DNA of 64,000 nt from HGM04593 sp045660825 (GCA_045660825.1 JAZREN010000008.1:1-64000); one strand, 5' to 3'. Shown: positions 50,664 to 60,221, counted from the stretch's first letter. Program-made: numbers and translations. The notes: generated by a model not told the origin, from the letters alone.

Positions 50664-52931
50664 TTACTTGAACTCCAGTATTCCGCCGTTAATGATGTTA
50701 TTGTGAGTTATTGTAGTGCCTTTTATGCGTTTGCCGTTGAGGCGCGGCTTGGGTTTTTTCTTTCCTTTAGATTCTTCACTGCGTTCAGAATGACAGACTT
50801 TTTTGTCATTTCGATGGAGCGTAGCGACTGAGAAATCTCTTTCAGCTTTTTGAGATTTCTCCTCCTTACATTCGTCAGAATGACAGGTAATTGTAAACTC
50901 CTTTCCATTCGCAAGGTGTAGCTTTACCTCGGGGAACAGCGGCATGCCAAGCTCATATTCTCCGCCACAGGGGTTGACGGGGTAGAATCCCATTGCACTC
51001 ATCACATACCATGCCGACATCTGTCCGCAGTCCTCGTTGCCGCAAACGCCGTCGGGACTGTTGCGGTACATCTCCTTCATAATCTGCTGCACATATTGCC
51101 TTGTCTTCCCGGGCTTGCCGATACGGTTGAACAGGTAGGCTACGTGGTGGCTGGGCTCGTTGCCGTGGGCATATTGCCCAATCATTCCTGTGCTGAAGAT
51201 TGGCAGTTCGTCGTTTTCGCTCGGTGAGTAGGTGAACATGCTGTCGAGTTTCTGCTCAAAACGCTTCTTTCCCATCAGTTCTATAAGCCCATCAATGTCG
51301 TGTTGCACGCTCCACATATAATGCCATGCGTTGCTCTCGCAAATGTGTGGGGTATATTCGTCGGGGGTGAACCCTGGCTGGAACTCGCCCTTGCTGTCGC
51401 GCGGCTGCATGAATGTTGTGGCGGGGTTGTATTGGTTGCGCCAGTTCACGGCACGGTGGTAGAACACAGTGGCAATGCTGTCATGTCCCATAGCTTCGGC
51501 CATGCGTGCTATGCAGTAGTCGTCATAGGAATACTCCAGGGTGCGCGACATTGCCCAGTTGTCGGCATTGTATGGGTCAACGACATCGTATGGCACGTAG
51601 CCGTTCTCCTTATATAACCCTATGCCACGGTATTCGTCGCAGTTTGCTGTGGCAACACATGCTGCAAGTGCCTTTTCGGCATCGAAACCGGCGAAGCCTT
51701 TGAGGTAGGCATCGGCAATCACCGGCACGGAGTGGTAGCCAATCATCATGTCGGTCTCGCTGCCCCACATGTTCCATACCGGCAGGCGCCCGTGCTGCTC
51801 ATAGTGGACAATGAATGAGTTTATCATGTCATCGACCAGCTCGGGCGCGGTGTAGGTGAAAAGCGGATGCGCCGCACGGAATGTATCCCACAGCGAGAAG
51901 GTTGAGTAGTTCTGCCATCCATCGGCAGTGTGGTTTTGCTTGTCGGCGCCGCGGTATGTGCTATCGACATCGCAAAAGAGGGTGGGGGCAATCATTGTGC
52001 GGTAGAGTGCTGTGTAGAAGCATATTTGCTCGTCCTTTGTACCGCCTTTTACCTCAATGCTCCCTAGCCGATTGTTCCAATGTTCTTGTGTCGCCGTGCG
52101 GTAAAGGTCAAAGTTGTTGTGCGGTGCTTCGGCGGCAAGGTTCTTTGCTGCACCCTCAAGCCCGGTGCCCGAGAGGGCAGTTGTAACGGTGAGCTCCCTG
52201 CTTTCGTCAAGGGCGAAAGTCATAGTTGCCACACCAGGCATAATCCATATGTTGCCGTTGCGTATAACTTGTATTGAATCGCACTTGAATGATGTTATAG
52301 GCCTTGAAAAGCGTGTGCGGAAGTATACCTCCTGTCCGCGTGCCCAACCGTTGGAGTGGCGGTAGCCCTCAATGGTGTAACTGTCGATGATGGCGATGTG
52401 GGTGGCTTGTGTGGCATCCCAGTTGGTTGCCTTGCCAAGGTTAAGCAGCACCGTTGCTGTGTCGGTGGGATAGGTGTAACGCTGTACTCCGCAACGCTCC
52501 GTGGCGGTCAGTTCCACATCAATGCCGTAACTCTCCAGATGCACGCGGTAATATCCCGCTTCGCACTTCTCGCGCTCGTGGCTGAATGTGGAGTGCACTC
52601 CCAATGGCTTTGCTGCAATCTTCAGTGGATAGGTGACTGGCATGAAACTGATGTCGTAGAGGTCGCCGGCACCAGTGCCGCTAAGGTGTGTGTGGCTGAA
52701 CCCTGCAATGGTGCTGTCGGGGTAGAAATATCCCGCAATCCTGTCCCAACCGGGCAGTCCGTTGTCGGGGCTCAGCTGTACCATGCCGAATGGGGCTTGT
52801 GCTCCGGGATAGACATTGCCCTTGCCGTCGGTGCCTATGAGTGGGTTCACTAGCGAGGCGTAGTCAATCTCCTGCGCTGTGGCTGCAATGCATAGCAAGA
52901 TAGCGCATATGGTTGAAATGATTTTTTTCAT
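50664..52931 (-). CDS. GH92 family alpha-mannosidase with a repeat-derived insertion
   Basis: This 755-residue exported protein (signal peptide MKKIISTICAILLCIAATAQ) is a calcium-dependent exo-alpha-mannosidase of GH92. Landmarks are GTDGKGNVYPGAQAPFGMVQ, FSHTHLSGTGAGDLYD, the central WDTFRAAHPLFTY, DMMIGYHSVPVIADAYLKG, and the catalytic-region GNEDCGQMSAWYVMSAMGFY then PVNPCGGEYE. About residues 681-723 (50762-50890) are coded by a palindromic repeat (giving ...NDKKVCHSERSEESK...), placed just before the final strand (LNGKRIKGTTITHNNI). The frame stays open. ATG 52931 fits the promoter at 52952-52983. It may attack host or yeast mannan; no other glycan genes adjoin. Confidence 0.9.
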   Translation of the reverse strand: MKKIISTICAILLCIAATAQEIDYASLVNPLIGTDGKGNVYPGAQAPFGMVQLSPDNGLPGWDRIAGYFYPDSTIAGFSHTHLSGTGAGDLYDISFMPVTYPLKIAAKPLGVHSTFSHEREKCEAGYYRVHLESYGIDVELTATERCGVQRYTYPTDTATVLLNLGKATNWDATQATHIAIIDSYTIEGYRHSNGWARGQEVYFRTRFSRPITSFKCDSIQVIRNGNIWIMPGVATMTFALDESRELTVTTALSGTGLEGAAKNLAAEAPHNNFDLYRTATQEHWNNRLGSIEVKGGTKDEQICFYTALYRTMIAPTLFCDVDSTYRGADKQNHTADGWQNYSTFSLWDTFRAAHPLFTYTAPELVDDMINSFIVHYEQHGRLPVWNMWGSETDMMIGYHSVPVIADAYLKGFAGFDAEKALAACVATANCDEYRGIGLYKENGYVPYDVVDPYNADNWAMSRTLEYSYDDYCIARMAEAMGHDSIATVFYHRAVNWRNQYNPATTFMQPRDSKGEFQPGFTPDEYTPHICESNAWHYMWSVQHDIDGLIELMGKKRFEQKLDSMFTYSPSENDELPIFSTGMIGQYAHGNEPSHHVAYLFNRIGKPGKTRQYVQQIMKEMYRNSPDGVCGNEDCGQMSAWYVMSAMGFYPVNPCGGEYELGMPLFPEVKLHLANGKEFTITCHSDECKEEKSQKAERDFSVATLHRNDKKVCHSERSEESKGKKKPKPRLNGKRIKGTTITHNNIINGGILEFK
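50762..50890. repeat. Palindromic repeat inside the GH92 coding region
   Basis: Two copies of a GTCAT...ATGAC-type palindrome are joined: CTTCACTGCGTTCAGAATGA then TTGTCATTTCGATGGAGCGT, and GAGATTTCTCCTCCTTACAT then TCGTCAGAATGACAGG. The same family occurs at 21148-21215 and in the cores of the MITE-like elements. The reading frame of the enzyme passes through it. Confidence 0.8.
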
Positions 52932-52951
52932 AGTATTGGGGTTGTTGATTG

Positions 52952-52983
52952 CGAAGATAGCAAAAAAAGAAAAACGAGGCAAA
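52952..52983 (-). promoter_or_regulatory. Promoter of the GH92 gene, overlapping a terminator
   Basis: TTTG at 52983-52980 (-33) and TATCTTCG at 52959-52952 (-7), minus strand, are separated by 20 nt. The -33 box lies in the loop of the terminator of the upstream permease gene. Confidence 0.6.
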
Positions 52984-52995
52984 CGCCTCGTTTTT
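52970..52995 (-). terminator. Terminator of the GadC-like permease gene
   Basis: AAAAACGAGGC (52970-52980) pairs with GCCTCGTTTTT (52985-52995), loop aaac; TTTTT follows on the minus strand. It lies 9 bp after the permease stop. Confidence 0.85.
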
Positions 52996-53004
52996 ACTGT
53001 TTAT

Positions 53005-54462
53005 TTATTGCTGTTTCTCAAAATGGAACGGCTCGAACTGCGAATCCTTGTCAACCCAATGTGGCTTGCGCATTGCATAGATAACGAACGGTGCGCCTGT
53101 GACCACAATACAGCCGATTATGAGCACTGCATACCACACCGCGTTGCTTCCAACCGCAATCTGCGCCGGTGGAATGAAACTGAGTACAAAGGCGAGCAAA
53201 CTGCCAAGGAAACCAACACCAGATACCAACCACATGAGGCCGTTGCCGCTCTTGCCAAGGCGGAAGGGACGTGGAGCATCCTTCATGTTATAGCGCAGAT
53301 AGATGGCTGCGGCAAACATGAGAAGGTACATTATGAGGTAGAGTAGCACTGTGAGCTGTGAGAGAATCTGGTAGAAACTCTGTACCGATGGCATGATGAC
53401 GAACAAAAGGCTCAACAATGTCACAACGCCGCCCTGAATGAGCAGGATGTTCTTCTGTACGCCAAGCTTGTTGCTCTTCTGCATGAACGGTGGCAAATAA
53501 CCGGCCTTGCCCACTGCAAATATACCTTTTGAAGGGCCCGATACCCATGTGAGTACTCCTGCAAGCACGCCAAATGCAAGCGCAATGGCAATGATTGGCG
53601 ACAGCCATGACATCCTTATGAACTTGAAGTAGTTGTCGAAACCAACAAGCAGGCTCTGTGTGAGGTTGATGTCCTTCTGTGGTATGATGATGCCTAGCGA
53701 GAATGTTCCAAGTACAAAGATGAGCACGGTGATTATGGCACCCAAGAACACTGCTTTGGGGTAGTTCTTGCTTGGGTTTTCCATATCCTTTACGTGGATA
53801 CCTGTCATCTCCATTCCGGCATAGAAAAGGAAGATACCCGATGCAAGTACAAGATTATCGAGTTTGGTGATGTCGGGGAAGAAATCGCCGCCAAAGTCCA
53901 TCTGTGACTTGCCGCCCCCGATGAGGTAGATGATTGCAAGCAGCACAAGCAACGCTGCGGGGATGATGGTTCCTATGAGACCACCTACTTTCGCCACTTT
54001 GCTCACCCAACCGAGTCCCTTTAGGGAGATGTATGTCGCTATCCAGTAGATGGCAAGCACTACCACAAGAGTGTAGAACTTGTTCGATGCCAATGACATG
54101 TCGGCAGTGTCGTTCATTCCGATGAAGGCCAGTGACACGGCACCGAATGTCAATACTGTAGGGTACCAGATGGTGCTCTCAACCCACTGCAGCCAAATGG
54201 CAACGAAGCCAAGACGCTTGCCGAACGCTTCGCCCACCCATCGGAACACACCGCCTTGCTTGTCCTGGAACATTGCTGCAAGTTCGGCTGCCACAAACGA
54301 GGTTGGAATAAGGAATACAAGTGCTGCAAACAGGTAATAGAATGCCGAACTGATGCCATATTCGGCCTCGGCGGGTAATCCGCGCAGCGACACAACGGCA
54401 GTGACGTTCATGATTGCCAATGTTGCCACGCCCATTTTTACGGTTTTTGTTAATGTTGACAT
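53005..54462 (-). CDS. APC-superfamily amino acid permease (GadC/YjeM-like)
   Basis: This 485-residue membrane protein has about 12 helices. RGLPAEAEYGISSAFYYLFA and FVAAELAAMFQDKQGGVFRW match the glutamate:GABA antiporter-like branch of the APC superfamily, as does WLQWVESTIWYPTVLTFGAV. It probably exchanges amino acids across the inner membrane, with acid-resistance as a typical role of the branch. The specific substrate cannot be set. No gadB gene lies in the window. ATG 54462 starts at the conserved MSTLTKTVKMGVATL; an upstream in-frame ATG at 54504 is less likely. It ends at a terminator. Confidence 0.85.
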   Translation of the reverse strand: MSTLTKTVKMGVATLAIMNVTAVVSLRGLPAEAEYGISSAFYYLFAALVFLIPTSFVAAELAAMFQDKQGGVFRWVGEAFGKRLGFVAIWLQWVESTIWYPTVLTFGAVSLAFIGMNDTADMSLASNKFYTLVVVLAIYWIATYISLKGLGWVSKVAKVGGLIGTIIPAALLVLLAIIYLIGGGKSQMDFGGDFFPDITKLDNLVLASGIFLFYAGMEMTGIHVKDMENPSKNYPKAVFLGAIITVLIFVLGTFSLGIIIPQKDINLTQSLLVGFDNYFKFIRMSWLSPIIAIALAFGVLAGVLTWVSGPSKGIFAVGKAGYLPPFMQKSNKLGVQKNILLIQGGVVTLLSLLFVIMPSVQSFYQILSQLTVLLYLIMYLLMFAAAIYLRYNMKDAPRPFRLGKSGNGLMWLVSGVGFLGSLLAFVLSFIPPAQIAVGSNAVWYAVLIIGCIVVTGAPFVIYAMRKPHWVDKDSQFEPFHFEKQQ

Positions 54463-54527
54463 AGTTATCCTTTTTTTGATGGTTATAATCGTAAAGAATA
54501 ACACTGCCGCGGAACATATGGTTCAAC

Positions 54528-54563
54528 AAAAAGATGGCACACTTTCTTGTGCGCCACCTTTTT
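54528..54563 (-). terminator. Terminator of nifJ
   Basis: AAAAAGATGGCACAC (54528-54542) pairs with GTGCGCCACCTTTTT (54549-54563) with two G-U pairs. A partial GAGATTTCTCCCTTTGGTTC copy of the palindromic repeat family lies between it and the gene at 54580-54605. Confidence 0.8.
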
Positions 54564-54625
54564 GTTGGTATTATAGAACTTTAGAGATTTCTCCCTTTGG
54601 TTCGAAATGAAAAATTTGATAATTC

Positions 54626-57600
54626 TTATTCTTCAGTATCCTTGCTCCAGTTGAGCTTTGCCATGCGCTGGTAGCTTGCATAGCGCTTCTGTGCCATCTC
54701 CTGGGCTGCATCGAACAATTCGCCGGCCTCTGCAGGGAACTGCTTTGCAAGTGATGCATATCGTACCTCGCCCTGCAGGAACTCCTGGAACTTGTCCCAC
54801 TGTGGCTCCTTGCTGTCGAGTGTGAATGGGTTCTTGCCCTCCTCCTCGAGTGCAGGGTTGTAACGCCACAAGTGCCAGTAACCGCACTCAACGGCTGCAG
54901 CCTGCTCGGCCTGTGCCTTGCCCATACCGCGCTTGATACCGTGGTTGATACATGGAGCATATGCAATTACCAATGATGGACCCGGGTAAGCCTCGGCCTC
55001 GCGGATAGCCTTCAAGCACTGGTCATAGCTTGCACCCATTGCAATCTGTGCCACGTATACATAACCATATGTTGTTGCAATCATACCAAGGTCTTTCTTG
55101 CGTATGCGCTTGCCCGATGCAGCGAACTTGGCAATGGCACCAAGAGGTGTTGCTTTTGATGACTGACCGCCGGTGTTAGAGTAAACCTCGGTGTCGAGAA
55201 CAAGGATGTTCACATCCTCGCCCGATGCGATTACGTGGTCGAGACCGCCGTAGCCGATGTCGTATGATGCACCGTCACCACCGATAATCCACTGTGAACG
55301 TTTAACGATGTACTGCTTGATGTCGAGAATCTGCTTGCATGTGTCGCAACCGCAAGCCTCGCAGGCCTCTATGATTGCAGGAGCAACCTCCTTTGTCACC
55401 TCGGCATTGTTCTTGTTCTCAATCCACTTCTGTGCAAGAGCCTTGAGCTCGTCTGTGCAGCCTGCGCATGCCTGAACCTCGGTAAAGAGTCTCTCAAGAC
55501 GCTCGCGCATCTTGTTCTCTGCAAGCTTCATACCCAAACCGAACTCGCAGAAGTCCTCGAACAGTGAGTTTGCCCATGTAGGACCTTCGCCCTTCTCGTT
55601 GGTTGTATATGGTGTTGAAGGTACTGAACCTGTGTAGATTGAAGAACAGCCTGTTGCGTTGGCAACGATCTCGCGCTCGCCGAAGAGCTGTGTCAACAGC
55701 TTCACGTATGGGGTCTCACCACAGCCTGAACATGCACCCGAGAACTCAAAGAGTGGAGTAGCGAACTGTGAGTTCTTTGGATTGCTCTTCACGTCAACAA
55801 GGTGCTGCTTGCTCTTCACGTTCTTCACGCAGTAATCCCAGTTTGCAGCCTCGCCTCTCTCCTGCTCAAGCGGAACCATTGTGAGGGCCTTGCCGGTCTT
55901 TGGATGTCCTGGGCAGATGTCGGCACAGTTGCCGCAGCCAAGACAGTCGAGCACGCTCACCTGAATGCGGAAGTGCATGCCCTTCATTGCTGCAGGAGCC
56001 TTCATTTCAATCTTGTCGGCATTGAGTCCGGCAGCCTCCTGCTCATCCATTACAATTGGGCGGATTGCAGCGTGAGGACATACGAAAGCACAACGGTTAC
56101 ACTGTATACAGCTCTCCATGTTCCACTTTGGAACGAAAGCGCTCACGCCACGCTTCTCGTAAGCCGATGTACCAACAGGCCATGTGCCGTCTTCCAATCC
56201 CTTGAATGCCGAAACGGGGAGTTTATCACCCTCCTGCGCGTTGATTGTACGTACAATCTTTGTGATGAACTCAGGCTCGTCGCGCTTAACCTCTACATCG
56301 TCAGGCAAGTTTGCCCATGCGGGGTCGATAACGAGTTTCTGGTATTCGCCACCACGGTCAACAGCAGCATTGTTCTTGTCAACCACGTCCTGACCCTTCT
56401 TGCCGTATGATTTCACGATGAACTTCTTCATCTGCTCAACGGCAAGCTCTACAGGGATTACACCGGTGATGCGGAAGAATGCACTCTGCAGAATGGTGTT
56501 TGTGCGGTTGCCCAAGCCAATCTCCTGTGCAATCTTTGTTGCGTTGATGTAGTATACGCTGATATTCTTCTGTGCAAAGCATCTCTTCACCTTGTTAGGC
56601 AGGTTCTTTGCAAGCTCCTCACCCTCCCACACTGTGTTCAAGAGGAATGTACCGCCGTTCTGCAAACCGCGTGTAACGTCATACATCTTCAGGTATGCCT
56701 GTACGTGGCAGGCTACAAAGTTAGGAGTGTTCACCAAGTATGTGCTGCGTATCGGGTTGTCACCGAAACGCAAGTGTGAGCAGGTGAAACCGCCCGATTT
56801 CTTTGAGTCGTAAGAGAAATAAGCCTGGCAATATTTTTCGGTGTTCTCACCAATGATCTTTACAGAGTTCTTGTTTGCACCCACTGTACCATCGGCACCA
56901 AGACCGTAGAACTTGGCCTCGAACATGCCGTCAACCACAGCAATCTCCTCCTTCTTGGGGAGTGAGAGGAAGGTAACGTCGTCCACGATACCAATTGTAA
57001 AGTGGTTCTTTGGCTCGGGCAATGCAAGGTTCTCATATACACCCATGATGAGCGCCGGTGTTGTGTCGTTTGCAGCCAATGCGAAACGTCCACCAACGAT
57101 TGTGGGGTTGAGCTCTCTGAGTTCTGGAGTGCTTGAGAATGCCTCAACAACATCCAGGTACAAAGGCTCGCCGTTGCTGCCGGGCTCTTTTGTGCGGTCA
57201 AGTACAGCAATGCGCTTCACTGTCTTTGGCATTACCGCTGCAAGGTATTTTACCGAGAATGGACGGTACAGGTGAACGCTTACCAAACCAACCTTCTCGC
57301 CGCGTGCCATCATGTAGTCGATAGCCTCTTTGATAGCCTCGGTTGCCGAACCCATGACAACGATTACGCGGTCGGCATCCTCGGCACCATAATATGTGAA
57401 AGGTGCATATTTGCGGCCTGTGATGGCTGAAATCTTCTCCATGTACTCAGCAACGATGTCGGGAACAGCATTGTAGAATGGGTTCTCGCTCTCCTTGTGT
57501 GTGAAGAATGTCTCGGGGTTCTCTGCTGTACCGCGCACAACAGGGTGTGTGGGGCTCAACGCTCTGTCGCGGAAATCCTGGATATAGCTCCAGTCAACGA

Positions 57601-58186
57601 GTGGAGCAATGTCCTCCTGCTCAAGGAGCTCGATTTTCTGTATCTCGTGCGATGTGCGGAATCCGTCGAAGAAGTTAAGGAATGGGATGCGGCTCTTGAG
57701 TGTCGCAAGGTGTGCAACGGGAGCAAGGTCCATCACCTCCTGTACCGAACCCTCGCAAAGCATTGCAAAACCTGTCTGGCGGCAAGCCATAACGTCCATG
57801 TGGTCACCGAATATACTCAATGAGTTACCTGCAAGCGAACGTGCCGATACGTGGAACACTGTTGGCAATTTCTCGCCGGCAATCTTGTACATGTTAGGAA
57901 TCATGAGCAGCAAACCCTGCGAAGCGGTGAAGGTGTTTGTCAAGGCACCGGCCTGCAGTGAACCGTGCAGTGCACCCACGGCACCGCCCTCTGACTGCAT
58001 CTCCTGCACCATGACAGTCTCACCGAAAAGGTTCTTGCGGCCTTGTGCCGCCCACTCGTCAACATATTCGGCCATTGTTGATGATGGTGTGATAGGGTAG
58101 ATGGCTGCTACCTCGGAAAACATGTAAGCGACATGTGCCGCTGCCTGGTTTCCATCACAAGTAATGAATTTCTTAGTCTTTGTCAT
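54626..58186 (-). CDS. nifJ: Pyruvate:ferredoxin (flavodoxin) oxidoreductase
   Basis: This 1186-residue cytoplasmic enzyme converts pyruvate and CoA to acetyl-CoA, CO2 and reduced ferredoxin, central to anaerobic Bacteroidales metabolism. The single chain has all domains: N-terminal pyrimidine-binding POR domain (YIFSEVAAIYPITPSSTMAE), the transketolase C-terminal-like domain, a gamma domain (near 430-600), two 4Fe-4S clusters (CIQCNRCAFVCPHA and CLGCGNCADICPGHP), and the C-terminal TPP domain with GDGASYDIGYGGLDHVIASG and the GQSSKATP segment. Cys residues of CSGCGET coordinate the third cluster. Length is normal. Confidence 0.97.
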   Translation of the reverse strand: MTKTKKFITCDGNQAAAHVAYMFSEVAAIYPITPSSTMAEYVDEWAAQGRKNLFGETVMVQEMQSEGGAVGALHGSLQAGALTNTFTASQGLLLMIPNMYKIAGEKLPTVFHVSARSLAGNSLSIFGDHMDVMACRQTGFAMLCEGSVQEVMDLAPVAHLATLKSRIPFLNFFDGFRTSHEIQKIELLEQEDIAPLVDWSYIQDFRDRALSPTHPVVRGTAENPETFFTHKESENPFYNAVPDIVAEYMEKISAITGRKYAPFTYYGAEDADRVIVVMGSATEAIKEAIDYMMARGEKVGLVSVHLYRPFSVKYLAAVMPKTVKRIAVLDRTKEPGSNGEPLYLDVVEAFSSTPELRELNPTIVGGRFALAANDTTPALIMGVYENLALPEPKNHFTIGIVDDVTFLSLPKKEEIAVVDGMFEAKFYGLGADGTVGANKNSVKIIGENTEKYCQAYFSYDSKKSGGFTCSHLRFGDNPIRSTYLVNTPNFVACHVQAYLKMYDVTRGLQNGGTFLLNTVWEGEELAKNLPNKVKRCFAQKNISVYYINATKIAQEIGLGNRTNTILQSAFFRITGVIPVELAVEQMKKFIVKSYGKKGQDVVDKNNAAVDRGGEYQKLVIDPAWANLPDDVEVKRDEPEFITKIVRTINAQEGDKLPVSAFKGLEDGTWPVGTSAYEKRGVSAFVPKWNMESCIQCNRCAFVCPHAAIRPIVMDEQEAAGLNADKIEMKAPAAMKGMHFRIQVSVLDCLGCGNCADICPGHPKTGKALTMVPLEQERGEAANWDYCVKNVKSKQHLVDVKSNPKNSQFATPLFEFSGACSGCGETPYVKLLTQLFGEREIVANATGCSSIYTGSVPSTPYTTNEKGEGPTWANSLFEDFCEFGLGMKLAENKMRERLERLFTEVQACAGCTDELKALAQKWIENKNNAEVTKEVAPAIIEACEACGCDTCKQILDIKQYIVKRSQWIIGGDGASYDIGYGGLDHVIASGEDVNILVLDTEVYSNTGGQSSKATPLGAIAKFAASGKRIRKKDLGMIATTYGYVYVAQIAMGASYDQCLKAIREAEAYPGPSLVIAYAPCINHGIKRGMGKAQAEQAAAVECGYWHLWRYNPALEEEGKNPFTLDSKEPQWDKFQEFLQGEVRYASLAKQFPAEAGELFDAAQEMAQKRYASYQRMAKLNWSKDTEE

Positions 58187-58338
58187 AAAGTAATGATTTA
58201 TTTCGTTTATCTATTTGACACTGAATGCAACGCTTTTTACCATGGTTTTTGTTTTATGAAGCACGGCTGAATAAGCGGTCGTAATCGCAAATGTACAAAA
58301 TAATTAGAAATACATTAAAAAAATGGCAGAAAAATGAC

Positions 58339-58346
58339 TACTTTTG
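58339..58346 (+). promoter_or_regulatory. -7 box of the GHL10 gene
   Basis: TACTTTTG fits TAnnTTTG. The start of transcription would be near 58350, so the in-frame ATG at 58291 cannot be used. Confidence 0.55.
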
Positions 58347-58365
58347 TGATAATTTAATTCCAATT

Positions 58366-60093
58366 GTGAACAAGTTACGGCATTTTATGACTTTATTCTT
58401 GCTGTTGCCGCTTTTTGCGGTGGCACAGGATGTCGTGCATGACAACGGAATTGCGTATAAGACAGGGAATTACCGCGGCACATCCCCATCGTCTCCCAAA
58501 TATGAATACCGTGCCGTGTGGCTCACCACAATTGAGAATCTCGACTGGCCTCATTCGCAGGTGAAGACGCCTGCCGACGTCGAAAGGCAAAAGAACGAAC
58601 TCACCGTTATCCTTGACTCTCTGCAGTCTATGCATATAAACACGGTGCTCCTGCAGACAAGAGTGCGTGGCGATGTCATTTACCCGTCGGCAATAGAACC
58701 GTTGTCGCATGTATTTACAGGTGTGACAGGAAAGTCGCCCGGTTACGACCCTTTGGCTTTTGCCATTGAGGAGTGTCACAAACGTGGCTTGCAGTTGCAC
58801 GCATGGCTTGTTACCATGCCAATAGGCAAGGCCGAACATGTGGCGCGCTTGGGCAAGAGTTCGTTGCCAAGAAAGAATGCTGCATTGTGCACCCGCTATA
58901 AGGGGGCGTGGTACATGGAACCGGGCAATCCGGCAACAGCCGATTATATAGCATCACTTGTGAAGGAGATAGTGCAGAATTATGATGTCGATGGCATTCA
59001 CCTCGATTATGTCCGTTACCCCGACAGTGTCGACGGTTACCCCGATGGTTCACTCTATGTAAAACACGGCAGACGCATGTCGCTTGCTGCGTGGCGCCGT
59101 TCCAATATAACCCGCATTGTAACATCGGTCTATTCAGCTGTGAAGGAACTGAAACCGTGGGTGCGTGTGAGTTGTGCTCCGCTTGGCAAGTACAATAACC
59201 TCACGCGTTATAGTTCTTTGGGGTGGGATGCCTTCAATACCGTCTATCAGGATGCCCAAAGGTGGTTGCGCGATGGTGTGATGGATATTCTTTTCCCAAT
59301 GCTCTATTTCTGCGGCGACAATTTCTATCCCTTTGTGCTCGATTGGTGCGAGAACCGTCATGGACGTCACGTGGCGCCCGGAATAGGCATCTACCGTCTC
59401 ATGCCCGAGCATGGCGGTTGGCCACAGATTGAGATTGAAAGGCAGTTCCACACCTCGCGCAGTGCCAAAGCCGACGGCATAATGATGTTCCGCACGGCCC
59501 ATCTTCTGGGTAATGCAGGTGGAGTGCGCGATGTGTATACGAAAATATATGATACCCCCGCTCTTGTGCCGTCAATGGACTGGATTGCCGATGCGCCTGC
59601 TGTGCCGTCGGTGACAAGTTGTGTGCGAGATGAAAAAAGCGTAACATTGAATTGGAATGCTGTCCGGCCAGTTGATGGTTTCCCTGCTGTGCGTTATAAT
59701 GTATATGCCGCAATAGGTGATACGCTTGATGTAAACTCAATTGACAACCTTGTTGCAACATCTTTGCCCGACACTGTATTCTGTTGGTCTTGCCGCAGTG
59801 TAAACAACATCACAATGGCTGTTACGGCAGTTGATGCCTGTGGCGTGGAGAGCGAACCGGCCTTTGTACGGGCTACATTCGGTGGTGCAATACACCGTGG
59901 CAATATTATACTATTGCCAAAACCACGTTCTTGGGGGCAACGCATTGCCGTGAAGGATATCTATGGCCGTGAAGTGTATGCAGGCAGGTATTGCCGTGAA
60001 TTCAATGTGTCGGGTTTTGAAACCGGACGTTACACCCTTACAGTGCGCAACCGCCATGGAGCACCGTTGCACAAGGTGGAGTTTGTGAGGTAA
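58366..60093 (+). CDS. GHL10/DUF187 family glycoside hydrolase-like protein
   Basis: This 575-residue exported protein has a GTG start giving a basic N-terminus (MNKLRHF) and a hydrophobic signal (MTLFLLLPLFAVAQ), with ATG 58387 as an alternative. The GHL10 barrel is seen from EYRAVWLTTIENLDWP (about 45) through NTVLLQTRVRGDVIYPS and YDVDGIHLDYVRYPD (with the candidate catalytic Asp) to VAPGIGIYRLM. A fibronectin-III-like module (about 405-505) and a short C-terminal beta domain (IAVKDIYGREVYAGR) with the Bacteroidales secretion-like tail pattern follow. It hydrolyses or binds a glycan, probably peptidoglycan or surface sugar (inference). Confidence 0.85.
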   Translation: MNKLRHFMTLFLLLPLFAVAQDVVHDNGIAYKTGNYRGTSPSSPKYEYRAVWLTTIENLDWPHSQVKTPADVERQKNELTVILDSLQSMHINTVLLQTRVRGDVIYPSAIEPLSHVFTGVTGKSPGYDPLAFAIEECHKRGLQLHAWLVTMPIGKAEHVARLGKSSLPRKNAALCTRYKGAWYMEPGNPATADYIASLVKEIVQNYDVDGIHLDYVRYPDSVDGYPDGSLYVKHGRRMSLAAWRRSNITRIVTSVYSAVKELKPWVRVSCAPLGKYNNLTRYSSLGWDAFNTVYQDAQRWLRDGVMDILFPMLYFCGDNFYPFVLDWCENRHGRHVAPGIGIYRLMPEHGGWPQIEIERQFHTSRSAKADGIMMFRTAHLLGNAGGVRDVYTKIYDTPALVPSMDWIADAPAVPSVTSCVRDEKSVTLNWNAVRPVDGFPAVRYNVYAAIGDTLDVNSIDNLVATSLPDTVFCWSCRSVNNITMAVTAVDACGVESEPAFVRATFGGAIHRGNIILLPKPRSWGQRIAVKDIYGREVYAGRYCREFNVSGFETGRYTLTVRNRHGAPLHKVEFVR

Positions 60094-60094
60094 T

Positions 60095-60150
60095 GTGAAA
60101 ACTGAAAACTGAAAACTGAAAGCGGAAAACTGAAAGCGGAAAACTGAAAG
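60095..60150. repeat. Short tandem repeat of GAAAACT/GAAAGCG units
   Basis: Between the GHL10 stop and the following palindrome, the sequence repeats AAAACTGAAAACTGAAAACT then AAGCGGAAAACTGAAAGCGG, with 8- to 15-bp periodicity over 56 bp. Slippage in copy number is likely; no function is evident. Confidence 0.75.
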
Positions 60151-60155
60151 GTGAC

Positions 60156-60208
60156 AGCTATATATAAAAACGACGATTGGGCCCCAATCGTCGTTTTTAT
60201 ATATAGCT
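60156..60208. terminator. Perfect palindromic bidirectional terminator
   Basis: AGCTATATATAAAAACGACG plus ATTGGG is the left arm (60156-60181) and its exact complement forms the right arm (60183-60208), one base between. The stem has A and T runs on both sides and lies between the convergent GHL10 and MlaD genes. Confidence 0.85.
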
Positions 60209-60221
60209 TAATTGATTCTTT

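Noticed and set aside
60095..60150. Possible CRISPR-like repeat
   Set aside because: Units are 8-15 bp and directly joined without unique spacers; it is a simple tandem repeat.
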